From positions 1,453,501-1,517,500 of the forward strand of contig NC_079239.1 in NCBI RefSeq assembly GCF_027921745.1: a DNA stretch of 64,000 nucleotides, written 5' to 3'. The notes under the pieces were generated by a model, which worked only from the letters and a program-made list of their open reading frames with translations, did not search any database and was not told the DNA's origin. The first letter of the stretch is position 1. Each line of letters begins with the position of its first letter. Positions 11,646 to 21,161 of the stretch are shown here, piece after piece. The translations under genes were made by a program, and so were the position numbers. Source of the DNA: Schizosaccharomyces osmophilus (taxonomy: Eukaryota; Ascomycota; Schizosaccharomycetes; Schizosaccharomycetales; Schizosaccharomycetaceae).

Positions 11646-12408
11646 CTTAGAAACGATATCGTCTGTGTTTTTTTTTGTCAGAGAAATTGAACCTCCACTA
11701 CTTCAGTGTATTCGATCCAGCTAAAAAAGGTTGGTGAAAGAAGAAGTTAGATTTGCATTGTATGCTGAAATTAGTAAATTCCAACGTAATCACACAAAGT
11801 GGGTATTACCGTGGTCAAACGTATAAAAATAGCTAATCATAGTAAACAAATACAAAAGTAAATAAAAACAGCATTTCGTTTGTTTTAAAACATTGAACAA
11901 CTAATAGTTACAGAAATAAATCAAACATTATGGGTTCTTTCCTGCCCTTTTTTTTTGGAAAAGCAAAAAGAAGTTAGGAGCCTTATTACAACGACATTTA
12001 AAAATACGAGGTAACACATTTAGAGACATGCAGAATAGGTAGATCCAAGAGTAATAGAGTAAATTAATAATGTCTATCTAATAGATAGAAGTAATGAAAG
12101 TTATGTTAAAAAAAAAACAAGTTTTGAACAATAACTAAACATCCCATTAGTAAAAAAGAAATGTAAACCTTCTACTAGAGCTATATACCGACAAGGCTTA
12201 TCGTTTGAACAAAAAGTTTACATCTAACAGTCCGAAAAGGAAAGAGATGAAGGTAAAGAGCGTGAAAGAAAAAGAATGTGTCACTAATAAACGAACGCGG
12301 AGAAAAGAACGAAAGAAAAAGTTTAAATACAAGTTAAATATGCGGATAAAGAACGAAACGTGGCCAAACGATTGTAGAGTGCCGCTGTAGCCAAAAACAC
12401 ATGTAATA
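11646..12408. other. A-rich intergenic region 5' of hhp1
   Basis: Mostly A-rich sequence holding the hhp1 promoter and 5' UTR and the mug176 3' UTR. A Lys/Arg-rich 61-codon ORF on the plus strand (12205-12390) reflects base composition and is not called. Confidence 0.5.
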
Positions 12409-13632
12409 TCAAAGATCGAAAAATGTAATTTTTTGTTTTAATGGTGACCCAACGATGGGTTCATAAGCCAAATATTTCTTTTTGGCGGATTCCAATTGTT
12501 TTCTCTGGCGAGGAGATAGATTGGATAATTTGGTTGCACTAAAAGGTGAATCTAATTTCAAAGCATTGGTTTCCTGAACGCGAAAAACACCTTCCCTACC
12601 ATTTGGTCGTTTTTTTGCTGAAGGCACGTTGAGAAAAGTCGTATTTCCTTTTGATTTAGGCCTTTCCTTGAGCAAACGAGCATTTTCAGCAAACGATGGA
12701 TTGAAGTTATATTCAATTCCCTCCAAAGGTTTTTTGGAACTCGTTCTCGACTGATTATGAGAAGGCATGTCTACATCTAATACAAAAGGGCCCGATTTTG
12801 TTTTCATACGAGTTACCTGAGACCTGGAGGGATTTATGTTTGCAAGTGCCAAACCATGCCTCGGTACCAAACTTTTAAAGTTTATACGGAAGGCGGATTC
12901 GTTCACCCACTTTTTCGCTGAATAACAAGCCGCAACCCATTCCGGCGAGACGAATTCTATTGTGCTTTCGGAGGGTATGGCATCGAGCATCGAGTAGGAA
13001 TAGCTGTTTTTTGGCAAGACCATGTGAGTTGTTAAATCGTGTTTACTAAATTGAGGCCGTTTGTGAATGGTGGCTCCAAGTTCGGTTAATTGCTGAGCCA
13101 GAATATTACGATCCAACATTTTTTCCTCAATTGTCACAGACACTGAAGCCATAGACAATGGAAATTGTTCTTCCTTGAACTTTGAGGCTACCTGTGTGGA
13201 CACAGTCGTATCGTGCACCGATTTCGACGACAACGAAAGAGAAACGGTCGGCTTCCAAAAATCAGCATAAGCGTCTTCTAGTTGTTCTTCAGTGATTGCA
13301 GAGAAATAGCCATCATTTGGAGGAGAGTCACGACCTACAGGAGACAGATACTTGGAAGATGCAAAGGGAATCAAAGATGGGATATTTTTGTCAGATATAC
13401 GAGGAGCGACGCCGAATCGTTCTGAGGGAAACCCAACACCGTCAAGACTATTGACACGCTCGTGTCTCCTATGAGAGCGGTTTATGTTCGTTACTGTTTG
13501 GTGTTGTTTTGAAACTGGCTCCGTGTTGGATTTCAGAGATTGTAGAGAATGCAAGCTATGACGACGATAATGTCCCTTTCTATGCATTCGAGGATTCGGC
13601 AAAACATCTTGTTTTGATTCCAGCGATAGCAT
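12409..13632 (-). CDS. mug176: BRCT-domain protein Mug176
   Basis: A 407-residue protein with one BRCT domain (about 145-245): VTIEEKMLDRNILAQQLTEL..., LTTHMVLPK and the conserved Trp in FVSPEWVAACYSAKKWVNE. The flanks are basic and low complexity. BRCT domains bind phosphopeptides or each other, usually in DNA-damage or chromosome proteins; the partner here is unknown. It sits between hhp1 and csc1 as S. pombe mug176 (meiotically up-regulated) does from memory, so the symbol rests on order plus domain. A perfect Ste11-type TR box lies about 390 bp upstream on the same strand, which fits meiotic induction. Confidence 0.85.
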   Translation of the reverse strand: MLSLESKQDVLPNPRMHRKGHYRRHSLHSLQSLKSNTEPVSKQHQTVTNINRSHRRHERVNSLDGVGFPSERFGVAPRISDKNIPSLIPFASSKYLSPVGRDSPPNDGYFSAITEEQLEDAYADFWKPTVSLSLSSKSVHDTTVSTQVASKFKEEQFPLSMASVSVTIEEKMLDRNILAQQLTELGATIHKRPQFSKHDLTTHMVLPKNSYSYSMLDAIPSESTIEFVSPEWVAACYSAKKWVNESAFRINFKSLVPRHGLALANINPSRSQVTRMKTKSGPFVLDVDMPSHNQSRTSSKKPLEGIEYNFNPSFAENARLLKERPKSKGNTTFLNVPSAKKRPNGREGVFRVQETNALKLDSPFSATKLSNLSPRQRKQLESAKKKYLAYEPIVGSPLKQKITFFDL

Positions 13633-14076
13633 TAAGCTCCGTAGTAGAACACAAGACCCATGTAGAAAGAGGGTTGAAATTGCTAAAGAGAAGATGCTTT
13701 CCCGGAGGGAAATTCTCTGTAGGGTCAGAAAAATGGGTATGGCATGATTACCAACATCTTGCTATTTCTTTATAAGGAGCACATTGAATTTCGTTCTTTA
13801 TTGATTAAAGAGAAAACAAAAAGCATCACTATTACTGGCTATTCTAAATATAGAAGTCATTATAATCACGTTAAAGATTTTCCAAACTTCAAGAGCGTTC
13901 GTTATTCGTATTTAAGGGAAAGGATTTATTGCGAAATATGAAAAGTGAATGCGAATGCAAAAGGAGAGGAATTGGTGAGAGAGAAGGGAAAAAACGAAGG
14001 AATCAGAAGACCATTTCTAATTACAAAACAAAGAAGAATGGAGAGAGAAGGAAAGGATACGGGCGGGTTTAGACGA
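13633..14076. other. mug176 upstream / csc1 downstream region
   Basis: About 440 bp that must contain the mug176 promoter and the csc1 3' UTR. It holds the TR box listed separately. The open frames crossing it are unsupported. Confidence 0.5.
14026..14035 (-). promoter_or_regulatory. TR box (Ste11 site) upstream of mug176
   Basis: On the minus strand this reads TTCTTTGTTT, an exact match to the fission yeast TR-box consensus TTCTTTGTTY bound by the HMG regulator Ste11 on nitrogen starvation. It lies 394-403 bp upstream of the mug176 ATG in the same orientation. One 10-mer could occur by chance in AT-rich DNA; the link to a meiotic gene is inference. Confidence 0.45.
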
Positions 14077-15018
14077 CTACCTCCAATATCCCAGGTATAC
14101 GATAACTCCAGCAACGGCGATGAAGAAGGGGGAAAGGAAGAAAGCTCGATTGTTGTACCAACAGCCTTTTTTTATCGAAAGCTTTGCTTCAGCTGTAAAT
14201 GCACGCGCTTTCCAAGTTTCCAAATTTGCTATCGTTGATTCAGCTTCCCGGATGGCAGCATCGGAGGTATGTTTATGGGGCAATGAAAGAAAAGAAGAAG
14301 CGTCGGTAGACTTGTTTGGAACCTCAACAGAAGAAGGGGAGAGAAAATCGTGTTCTACTGAGGATGTGGACAAAGAACCACGAGTCATTAAAGAAGATTC
14401 GGCAGACTTTACGCCATCAGAGGCTCGAAGAGAAGACTTTCTGTCTATATGAATGGAATGGTTAATGAACCCAGCAGTTGTTGACATTCCTTGAACATCA
14501 TGTTCTAGATTTTCTAAATCCTCATTCAATTCTACACATCGCCGGTATTGAATTGCCATTTGTCGCATAATTGAATCCAGCATAACCTCTGTTTCTAAAT
14601 GTCGAGCAGGACCCGTTGAAGCGGGGACTCCGCGCGTGAGTATTCGAATTTGTGCAGAAACTTTTTTATGAATTATTTCTTCCTCATTATAAATATCCAC
14701 GCCAAAATCCAAAACATCTCCCGAATTTAATTTGCACGGTGCCGAAGCCTTATTCTCAGACGACAGTCGATTTCCATTCACAAACGTTCCATTAGAAGAC
14801 TTTACATCCCGAACGTAAAGAATAAGAGAGTCTTTTTCCATCCATATTTCCGCGTGCTGTCGGCTAAGCACCTTGGAATTGAAATACAGATTGGATGCCG
14901 CTGGAGCAGTCGATTTGTTCGTATGTCTTCCTACTTTGTATGTAACAGATGGTGAGAGTACTAATTTTTTCGTTTGAAAAGAATCGTTCAATGGAGTCAG
15001 CGTAACTACGGCAGACAT
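14077..15018 (-). CDS. csc1: FHA-domain tail-anchored protein, STRIPAK/SIP subunit Csc1
   Basis: A 313-residue protein with an N-terminal FHA domain (about 20-125: YKVGRHTN, SRQHAEIWMEKDSLILYVRDVKSSNGTFVNGNRLS), a serine-rich linker, a short coiled coil near 240-280 and a hydrophobic C-terminal anchor (about 288-311) ending in GYWR. This is the layout of SLMAP/Far9-Far10 proteins, which anchor STRIPAK phosphatase complexes to nuclear envelope, spindle-pole or ER membranes. In S. pombe the equivalent, Csc1/Far10, is part of the SIP complex that restrains the septation network (from memory). FHA binds phosphothreonine. The ATG at 15018 gives a complete FHA fold. Confidence 0.88.
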   Translation of the reverse strand: MSAVVTLTPLNDSFQTKKLVLSPSVTYKVGRHTNKSTAPAASNLYFNSKVLSRQHAEIWMEKDSLILYVRDVKSSNGTFVNGNRLSSENKASAPCKLNSGDVLDFGVDIYNEEEIIHKKVSAQIRILTRGVPASTGPARHLETEVMLDSIMRQMAIQYRRCVELNEDLENLEHDVQGMSTTAGFINHSIHIDRKSSLRASDGVKSAESSLMTRGSLSTSSVEHDFLSPSSVEVPNKSTDASSFLSLPHKHTSDAAIREAESTIANLETWKARAFTAEAKLSIKKGCWYNNRAFFLSPFFIAVAGVIVYLGYWR

Positions 15019-15704
15019 TTCCTATACCACACAAACCCTTGAAAAACAGTGCTGTAGCTCTATATTTAAGCAAAAAACCAAATGAAAATACAATGTTAAC
15101 AGAATGAATGAGAAAGACGGAATCGCCGACCAGCTTTGGAAATTCCTAGGATTGTATGTTGTCAATCCCTTTCCTTCTCTGATTGACAGTGTAGCGAGGA
15201 AGGAAAGGTTAAATGGAACGAAAACATTTCTGACTTTATCTATTTTCATGTTCAAAAAATAAAGTAAATTAATGTTACATTTAGATTTAATTGTAAAAGA
15301 AAACATCATCACCAAATATTGTCGAATCTTTCATACCTGGAGTGTTCACTAAACTCGACATGTCCTGAACTGAAAAGCAATTTGAAAGTTCCTTTTTTTT
15401 TTATTATTATTATTTTATCATACAAGAAATAACCAGCTTAACTGCATCCTCCTTTATAGCTTTTCGCGATGTGAACGCAACAACTCATAAATATAAACAT
15501 GTATTTTCGTTACGTATAATCGTAATCTATGAAGCCGTTACAAATCAACTTAAGGTAAAACTATGTAAAAAAGGGTGAAGTCTGCCCCATTAATAGTTAT
15601 CAATGGGTAAATAACGAAATGCGATATTCGGTAGAGACTGAAACGAGAGAAACAATCATAATGTCCTGGTTCATCTATGCAAGATTGCTTTTATTTCATG
15701 GCAA
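15019..15704. other. Intergenic region between rav2 and csc1
   Basis: About 690 bp with the csc1 promoter and 5' UTR and the rav2 3' UTR. A 97-codon minus-strand frame just upstream of csc1 has no domain or family likeness, so it is left out. No RNA gene seen. Confidence 0.5.
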
Positions 15705-16583
15705 TCATGGGGTTCCTCCAAATTTAACCGAAGAAGAAACAACTTTCAACCTGTAGGAAATATCATTGACCTTCTTTTGTAAAGCAGAAAGCTTTGCAGT
15801 TACAGCAAGTAAAATAGGATCTTGGGAGAACGCATCAATTCGTTGTGAAGTATGGGGCAATGCATTGTTTGTTTCAAGACTTCCAAATTTCAAAGAATCA
15901 AGTATTGGGTTTGTGCCAAGCAACCGAAACAAGTGAAGGCATACTGAAGATGTTGATACACTAAAACTTAGAGCCAGGTTAGGCGGTAAAGGAGGAGTAA
16001 ACAGATCATTGGCAGCTCTCTTATGTACATGTAAAGGGGGATGAGAGTGGGAGAAATATGAACCACTCGAATTTGACTGTAACGGCTGGGAAGAAGGAGT
16101 TTCCAAGGAGACATTGCTCCCTTGAGACACCAAATTTGGATTAGATGGTCCAGAAGTTTCTTCTTCTGTATTTAACAAGTAGACAATTGCTCGTAAAATT
16201 TCCTCCAGTTGTTGTACAGCACGGCCAGCGTTTTCTTTTATCCGTAGCAAAACGTATAGCAAGTAGCGCAGGTAATTTACAAGATTTATTATTTGCTCCA
16301 ACCGTACCGTATTAGGTTCCTCCAGCTTGATCATATGGGTCGACCTTCCCATTTTTATTGTGAGATTGATACGGTCAATCACAGCTCCTTTCCTGGAAAC
16401 AATTCCTTTCACGACGTCCGTCTTTGGCGAAGAGAACACAAGCACTGTAGGGGTTTCCCCTTCAACTAGTTCTAGTGCCTCTTTAACTTCATTTGTTACA
16501 GATTCCCAAAAACCCGGTAAGACATTCTGTTCAAACCACTCTTTTTCTTTTTGAACGACAAATGCGTTTACATCTGTTTCCAT
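15705..16583 (-). CDS. rav2: RAVE complex subunit Rav2 (Rogdi family)
   Basis: A 292-residue Rogdi/Rav2 protein. Rav2 works with Rav1 and Skp1 in RAVE, the complex that reassembles the V1 and Vo sectors of the vacuolar proton ATPase. Seen: the N-terminal helix KEKEWFEQNVLPGFWE, the strand-rich TPTVLVFSSPKTDVVKGIVSRKGAVIDR, the helical leucine-zipper-like LEQIINLVNYLRYLLYVL, a Ser/Pro-rich linker (about 150-195) and a C-terminal helical part. The length is near that of other fungal Rav2 proteins. The ATG at 16583 opens the conserved domain almost at once. Confidence 0.88.
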   Translation of the reverse strand: METDVNAFVVQKEKEWFEQNVLPGFWESVTNEVKEALELVEGETPTVLVFSSPKTDVVKGIVSRKGAVIDRINLTIKMGRSTHMIKLEEPNTVRLEQIINLVNYLRYLLYVLLRIKENAGRAVQQLEEILRAIVYLLNTEEETSGPSNPNLVSQGSNVSLETPSSQPLQSNSSGSYFSHSHPPLHVHKRAANDLFTPPLPPNLALSFSVSTSSVCLHLFRLLGTNPILDSLKFGSLETNNALPHTSQRIDAFSQDPILLAVTAKLSALQKKVNDISYRLKVVSSSVKFGGTP

Positions 16584-16893
16584 CGCCTTGCTTGGGGTAA
16601 TTAATGCTGTTGAGGGCCAACAAATTGGCTAAAGTTTTTTATTTACCAGATATGTTTTCAATGCTCTTGAAGGTAGGTTGAGTGCGCATTACCGTTTTAA
16701 AAACAGCAATAACAAAGAAGGACAATGAGTCAAAAAATGTTTTGATTTTGTAAATCTTCTTACTTTATTTGAAATGCATAAATCCTTTTTGATACTTACT
16801 TCATTTCGTTACTTAATCAAGAAAAATGGAATATACAAGTTTACATCGTAAGAAGCACAAAAACAAACTTCAATAATATTTATTTTTAACCTT
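16584..16893. other. Short intergenic region between trm141 and rav2
   Basis: About 310 bp, AT-rich, containing the rav2 promoter and trm141 3' UTR. Nothing else recognised. Confidence 0.5.
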
Positions 16894-17643
16894 TTATCTA
16901 CATTTTTCCCAAACCCCTTGAAGAAATGTTCGATCCATACTGAGATTTCGTTTCCGATTGTCGACCGTTCGACTAACTCGATCCAGCGAGATTAAACGAA
17001 GACCAGCACTTTCCATCCAATGATTTAATTCATCTTCGACAAAAAAGTATGATATTGTCCCATCCTGACGAACAAAAGTTCGTTCATCTATAAGAGAAGG
17101 ATCAGAGCTCTGTTGAAACTTCTCCTGAGCAAAATCACCATCACAATAATCTCGAAATACCAAATGTCCTTTTGGGCTTAATACCGATGACAAATTGCAA
17201 ATGGCGTCCTGCTGTTTTTCACGAGGAAGTGCTGAAAGCACAAAGATGGCTGTTAGAGTATCGACACCGCCATCTGGAACCCATTGATCCAAGCGATCTT
17301 CTGTTATATCGCATACAAAAGGAACAACGCTGGATTCATTGAAATGCTCATGCTTTTCTACAAACTCAATGGCACGGGGGCTGAAATCACAACAATAGAC
17401 CTTTAAATTCGGTTGTACCTCCAGCAATGGATAAACCAAATTTCCAACACCACAGCCTACTTCTAGTAGTGTTAATGGTCTTTTGTCAGGTAATCCAAAG
17501 TATATATCAAATTCCCGATCCAGCCAATGCCGATCCCGAAAGAATCGAGTCTCATTTCGTTTGTAAAATTTATCCCATGATTTTTTCGATTCTCGTTTGT
17601 ATTTTTCTGCCCAAAAAGGGCTTAAGGTATTTTTTGATTCCAT
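16894..17643 (-). CDS. trm141: tRNA 3-methylcytidine methyltransferase (Trm141/METTL2-6-8 family)
   Basis: SAM-dependent methyltransferase of 249 residues, of the family forming m3C at position 32 of the tRNA anticodon loop. Seen: N-terminal FWAEKYKRESKKSWDKFYKRN and RFFRDRHWLDREF, which are diagnostic for this family; SAM motif I LEVGCGVGNLVYP (about 60-73); YCCDFSPRAIEFV; and TAIFVLSALPREK. The longer frame begins at a GTG at 17661; the first ATG, at 17643, starts the conserved part and is chosen. S. pombe has two such enzymes, Trm140 for tRNA-Thr and Trm141 for tRNA-Ser (from memory). Position between rav2 and elp6 points to Trm141. It is divergent from the small ORF at 17901. Confidence 0.85.
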   Translation of the reverse strand: MESKNTLSPFWAEKYKRESKKSWDKFYKRNETRFFRDRHWLDREFDIYFGLPDKRPLTLLEVGCGVGNLVYPLLEVQPNLKVYCCDFSPRAIEFVEKHEHFNESSVVPFVCDITEDRLDQWVPDGGVDTLTAIFVLSALPREKQQDAICNLSSVLSPKGHLVFRDYCDGDFAQEKFQQSSDPSLIDERTFVRQDGTISYFFVEDELNHWMESAGLRLISLDRVSRTVDNRKRNLSMDRTFLQGVWEKCR

Positions 17644-17900
17644 AATGTTTAAAATAAACACAAATATTAAGACTGTTTTTTATGATAATTCGACCGGTAA
17701 GTTCAATACCAACAAATATGTGTAATTCGGTTGATCGGTATTATCTTGTTATAAAAAGTTTCCAAATCCTTTTTTAAAAGTATGAAAAAAGACAAATGTA
17801 ACTCTAAAGCTGCAAAGGTTTCCGTATAAGAGAGGTTTGTAAATTGCACGCATTACTTTGTTCACCGACTACACCAAAATTTACGATCAAGTTCAAATAA

Positions 17901-18131
17901 ATGAATCGAACTTCAGAAAGCGTGGAACCTACTCCTTTAGATAAAAACACTATCCATTGGAGTCGTGAACGGGTGCCGGTAGTCGTAGAAACCTCATCTG
18001 CTGAAAATGATGTTGACAATGAAGATGACGATAATTCAAAGTTACAACGGATCTTTATGGTAAACCGATGGGTTCCCAAACATCAACAAAATAATGAAAG
18101 AAAAGACAGTAGCCCTTTAAAAGCTCAATGA
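17901..18131 (+). CDS. Small acidic protein of unknown function
   Basis: A 76-codon ORF with ATG at 17901, divergent from trm141 (257-bp shared promoter) and convergent with elp6 (31-bp gap). Seen: an N-terminal part with HWSRERVPVVVE, then an acidic patch DVDNEDDDNSK, then a basic tail. No signal peptide, membrane segment or known domain is visible. The snug fit between two genes and the balanced composition favour a real gene over a chance ORF, but I do not recognise the family. It is too short for a firm call. Confidence 0.55.
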   Translation: MNRTSESVEPTPLDKNTIHWSRERVPVVVETSSAENDVDNEDDDNSKLQRIFMVNRWVPKHQQNNERKDSSPLKAQ

Positions 18132-18162
18132 GCACCTATGATGTATTTTGCAGCAAAAAGCC

Positions 18163-18969
18163 CTAGAGTTGTAAGGTTACTTGACCCTTAGGATGAATAA
18201 CCGCATGTGTTTCAGTAACCTCGTATAAAACCTCGTTGTCATCGTCCTCTGGCAATTCATGTCCACTTCGTTGCAAAAAATGGTTAGGTCCCTTCGTCAC
18301 TCTCATGAATCCGGTAATTCTACGTGCATTCCCACTTGTTAATGGCCGACAAGAGATGCATCTCGTAGCTAAATGACCCATATTTTTAGCAAAGGATACC
18401 TGGCGAGGTAGGGGTGCTCCAACCGATACGTTGACCACTACCCGTCCTGATGTTTTTTGCAACTCAAAGACAGCCTCTTGCAATTGAGTTGCTTGTAGAG
18501 AATTGGTTGACAAAAGTACATCAATATCTTCAATGATAAGAATAGAATTTTTCGTATCAAACTCGTTTTGTTGTAGACACTTAATGACAGGAGCGAAAAC
18601 TTGTTTGGGATTATTTTTCACATCATTAGCCTGAATCTTATTTGCAACAACAGCAGGAGCAAACAGCATGCTATATCCATCAACAAAATAAAAATTTGGT
18701 TTCGTCCTTACATCGGTTCCCTACACCTGAGGTTAGTATGACACCTTTCTTTTTTGCTACGCCTAATTACTTGCCCATTTTCGAAGAGCGTCAGTATGCT
18801 CATCTAACGTTTTACTAAAAGAAACAAAGCAAACTTTCAAACCTTCTCGTATGCAATGATGAAGATAGTAGTGAATCAAAAAGGTAACTGGTGTTTCTCT
18901 TGTTCCTACCAATAACGTCAAGGAAAAAGGCTCAGGAATTGGTGGAATGTGCTGCGCAAGAGAAGTCAT
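18163..18969 (-). CDS. elp6: Elongator subunit Elp6 (two exons, GC-AG intron)
   Basis: Elp6 forms, with Elp4 and Elp5, the RecA-like ring of Elongator, which supports wobble-uridine modification of tRNA. Exons by my reading: 18775-18969 and 18163-18720 (250 residues). Exon 1 holds the strand-helix pattern LTLLVGTRETPVTFLIHYYL and LKVCFVSFSK; exon 2 the LIIEDIDVLLSTN strand typical of this ATP-binding-dead RecA fold. The usual GT donor, one base on, would break the frame. Splicing from TGG/GCAAGT to TGTAG/GGA keeps phase and gives a natural KW-GTDV junction, with the branch point TACTAAC in the intron. The donor is therefore inferred to be GC. Confidence 0.85.
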
Positions 18970-19448
18970 AAAGGCTCGTCTTTATTTTTCTTAGGTATTC
19001 GTTTCTAATAGTAGATTTCCACTAGCCGGGGGAAATGCACAGTGAGTGGTAGACGAAAGTATATTTGGGTAGTAGTGCATGACCTGGATTCAGGCAAAGT
19101 CCAGTAAAAAAGTATGGAAGAATTAGGCTAAAAAAAGGAAGAATTATAAGGAGAATACTAATTGTAAGTCATCGTTCTTAAATGATGACGACCGGGTTGA
19201 AACAAATTTTGTTAATACTCCTGGCTATGGAAGTCGAAGCTTCAAAATATTAAGCTAAAGCGTTCTAAAATCCCATAGAAAACGGATGCACTAGGTCAAC
19301 GTTCCGTTAGTTCGTAGACAGAATTGCCGGAAAACTTATATTATATATAGAAAAGAGAGAAAGGAAAAGAAGTAACCTGAATAGGAATCGTTGTCTAAAG
19401 TTAGATGGAATCTTTTCTTTTTTCTTCTATGAAATGCTAGTGTAGGAT
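18970..19448. other. Intergenic region between erf2 and elp6
   Basis: About 480 bp carrying the elp6 promoter and erf2 3' UTR. No ORF or RNA gene was recognised. Confidence 0.5.
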
Positions 19449-20504
19449 TTATACCATTTCTTTACGACGAGGGCGTACATAACTAACGTTTTTAGGCCTA
19501 CACAAAACTGTCAAAAAGTTGATCCACACGCTGTTATGGTAAGGCCGAACGTCTTCGGTTTCAGTATTTTTAGAACGCAAAAATTCATGAACATTTTGGC
19601 CGCAGCCGATCAAGTAGCACTGGTAACCCAGAAGGATTCCTGGGAAAATCGAACCCAATGCAGCATATATTCCAAGAAAAAAAGAGACACCAGCCCACGG
19701 CCTTTGTAAATGTCTCGCAAAATTAGTGTCAGAACCATACCGAAAGCTAGCAAATGCAATATAAAACCCCAAGACTGTCAAATACAAAGCTTCAAAAAAC
19801 AAGGAAAGCAAGAAAATGAAAAAGTATCGATAGTTTCTTCTTCCAATGCAGTTATTAAGCCATGTACAATGGTGATCAAGGTATTCAACACAATTATCAC
19901 ACAGATGACAGTGGCTAGCACGAGGTGGACGATAAAGACGGCACGTATGGCAGTAGACAGTCGTAATTAAAAAAGCTGAATCAGAGCGAGTTGATCCTAT
20001 CAGAAGTCTCTTGTCTTCTGGAATCACCGACCAAGGGTGGGTAGGGTCATATATTAAAATGTTGGAGTTTCGAGGAAGAATTCCAGGGTCAGACGTAGAA
20101 CACTTCAGCATTGAAATCATAACTAATGCATAGATATAGGAAAACGTTATAGGGATAGCTGGTGACACCTGATGCCATAACCAAAAGGCGCTAAAAATGA
20201 AAAACAGTACGCCGGGGAGAAGCAAGGCAAATAGAGTTATTGCAAATGCTTTAAATTGTGTAGACATTTGGAATCTCCCTCCTAAGAAAAAGACATTGTT
20301 GCCTGGAAAGTGTTTGTAGCGTCTCTCAATTTGTTGCACTTCGGATCCATGCAGCGTCTGCTCAGTAATATTTTGTTGATTGTCAGTCTTTTCATTTGGA
20401 TTAATAGGATTAGTAGGATCAGAAAGAGCTGAGAAATTAGGATTCCAGGGTTGTTTCCACGGGTATCTCAAGGCAGTCTCTTTTGAGAGATGACGAGGAC
20501 TCAT
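19449..20504 (-). CDS. erf2: DHHC palmitoyltransferase Erf2
   Basis: Membrane S-acyltransferase of 351 residues. With Erf4, Erf2 palmitoylates Ras and other proteins. Seen: an Asn/Pro-rich cytosolic N-terminus; the short motif RRYKHFPGNNVFFLGGRFQM; two membrane spans (about 85-108, 115-135); the DPG motif in SDPGILPRNS (about 139); the Cys-rich domain YCHTCRLYRPPRASHCHLC (about 184-202) with DHHC at 210-213 followed by TWLNNCIGRRNYRYF; and two more spans. DHHC is intact, so the enzyme should be active. Length agrees with S. pombe Erf2. Confidence 0.93.
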   Translation of the reverse strand: MSPRHLSKETALRYPWKQPWNPNFSALSDPTNPINPNEKTDNQQNITEQTLHGSEVQQIERRYKHFPGNNVFFLGGRFQMSTQFKAFAITLFALLLPGVLFFIFSAFWLWHQVSPAIPITFSYIYALVMISMLKCSTSDPGILPRNSNILIYDPTHPWSVIPEDKRLLIGSTRSDSAFLITTVYCHTCRLYRPPRASHCHLCDNCVEYLDHHCTWLNNCIGRRNYRYFFIFLLSLFFEALYLTVLGFYIAFASFRYGSDTNFARHLQRPWAGVSFFLGIYAALGSIFPGILLGYQCYLIGCGQNVHEFLRSKNTETEDVRPYHNSVWINFLTVLCRPKNVSYVRPRRKEMV

Positions 20505-21161
20505 ACTTGGAATTTACTCCATACAAATCATTGTAGGAAAAAGTATGGATAATAATACGAAAAGAGTGGGTACTCTTTGTGTGAGTAGTGTTTTATTGTC
20601 GCGAGTATGGAGATTCGAGTTGGTACCAACTTCAAAACACTGAAATGCAAACAGGCAAATTTGTTTGTTTACGCTTACAGCACACTACAACAGGTTGAGG
20701 TTAAAAAAAAATAAGAAAACATTGGAAACTTACAATAGGAAAATGGAAAGCTGCAAACTTTAGGTGAATTACGAGGAAATGGCAATATGCTAAGAAAGCT
20801 ATGGTATAAACAGGGGAAAAACAATATCCCAAGCTGGAATTGAAAGAAGCTATTTTCTTCTAAATTGATGTGGAAGAACGACTAAACGGTCTGTACAAAC
20901 GAATCCTATAAATGTTTTCTCGTTTGCTTCTGCTTCAGGCTAATGAGGAGGAATACATGGCTTATGTCGACCAACTGAAAATCTAAAGAATTAGAGAAAC
21001 ACCTTGAGCTGTATTCGATGACTACTTTTTTATACTAAGGCTACCCTTTGTTCATGTCACGCTTGGTCTTAAAGAAACGGGATTCTTCCTCAATCAACTT
21101 CAATTTGAACAATCCTTTGTTATAATCTACATCAGTTCTCTAATTTCTATATTTTTTGAGA
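20505..21161. other. erf2 upstream region
   Basis: About 650 bp with the erf2 promoter. Stops are dense and no ORF or RNA gene is recognised. Confidence 0.5.

Noticed and set aside
12205-12390. Lys/Arg-rich 61-codon ORF upstream of hhp1
   Set aside because: Its content follows from A-rich DNA; no neighbour context or start signal.
15022-15315. 97-codon ORF just upstream of csc1 on the same strand
   Set aside because: Does not join csc1 in phase and lacks known domains; likely 5' UTR sequence.
18763-18774. GT donor (GTAATT) for the elp6 intron
   Set aside because: Leaves one unpaired codon base and gives a stop with every acceptor that can reach the exon 2 frame; the GC donor solves this.
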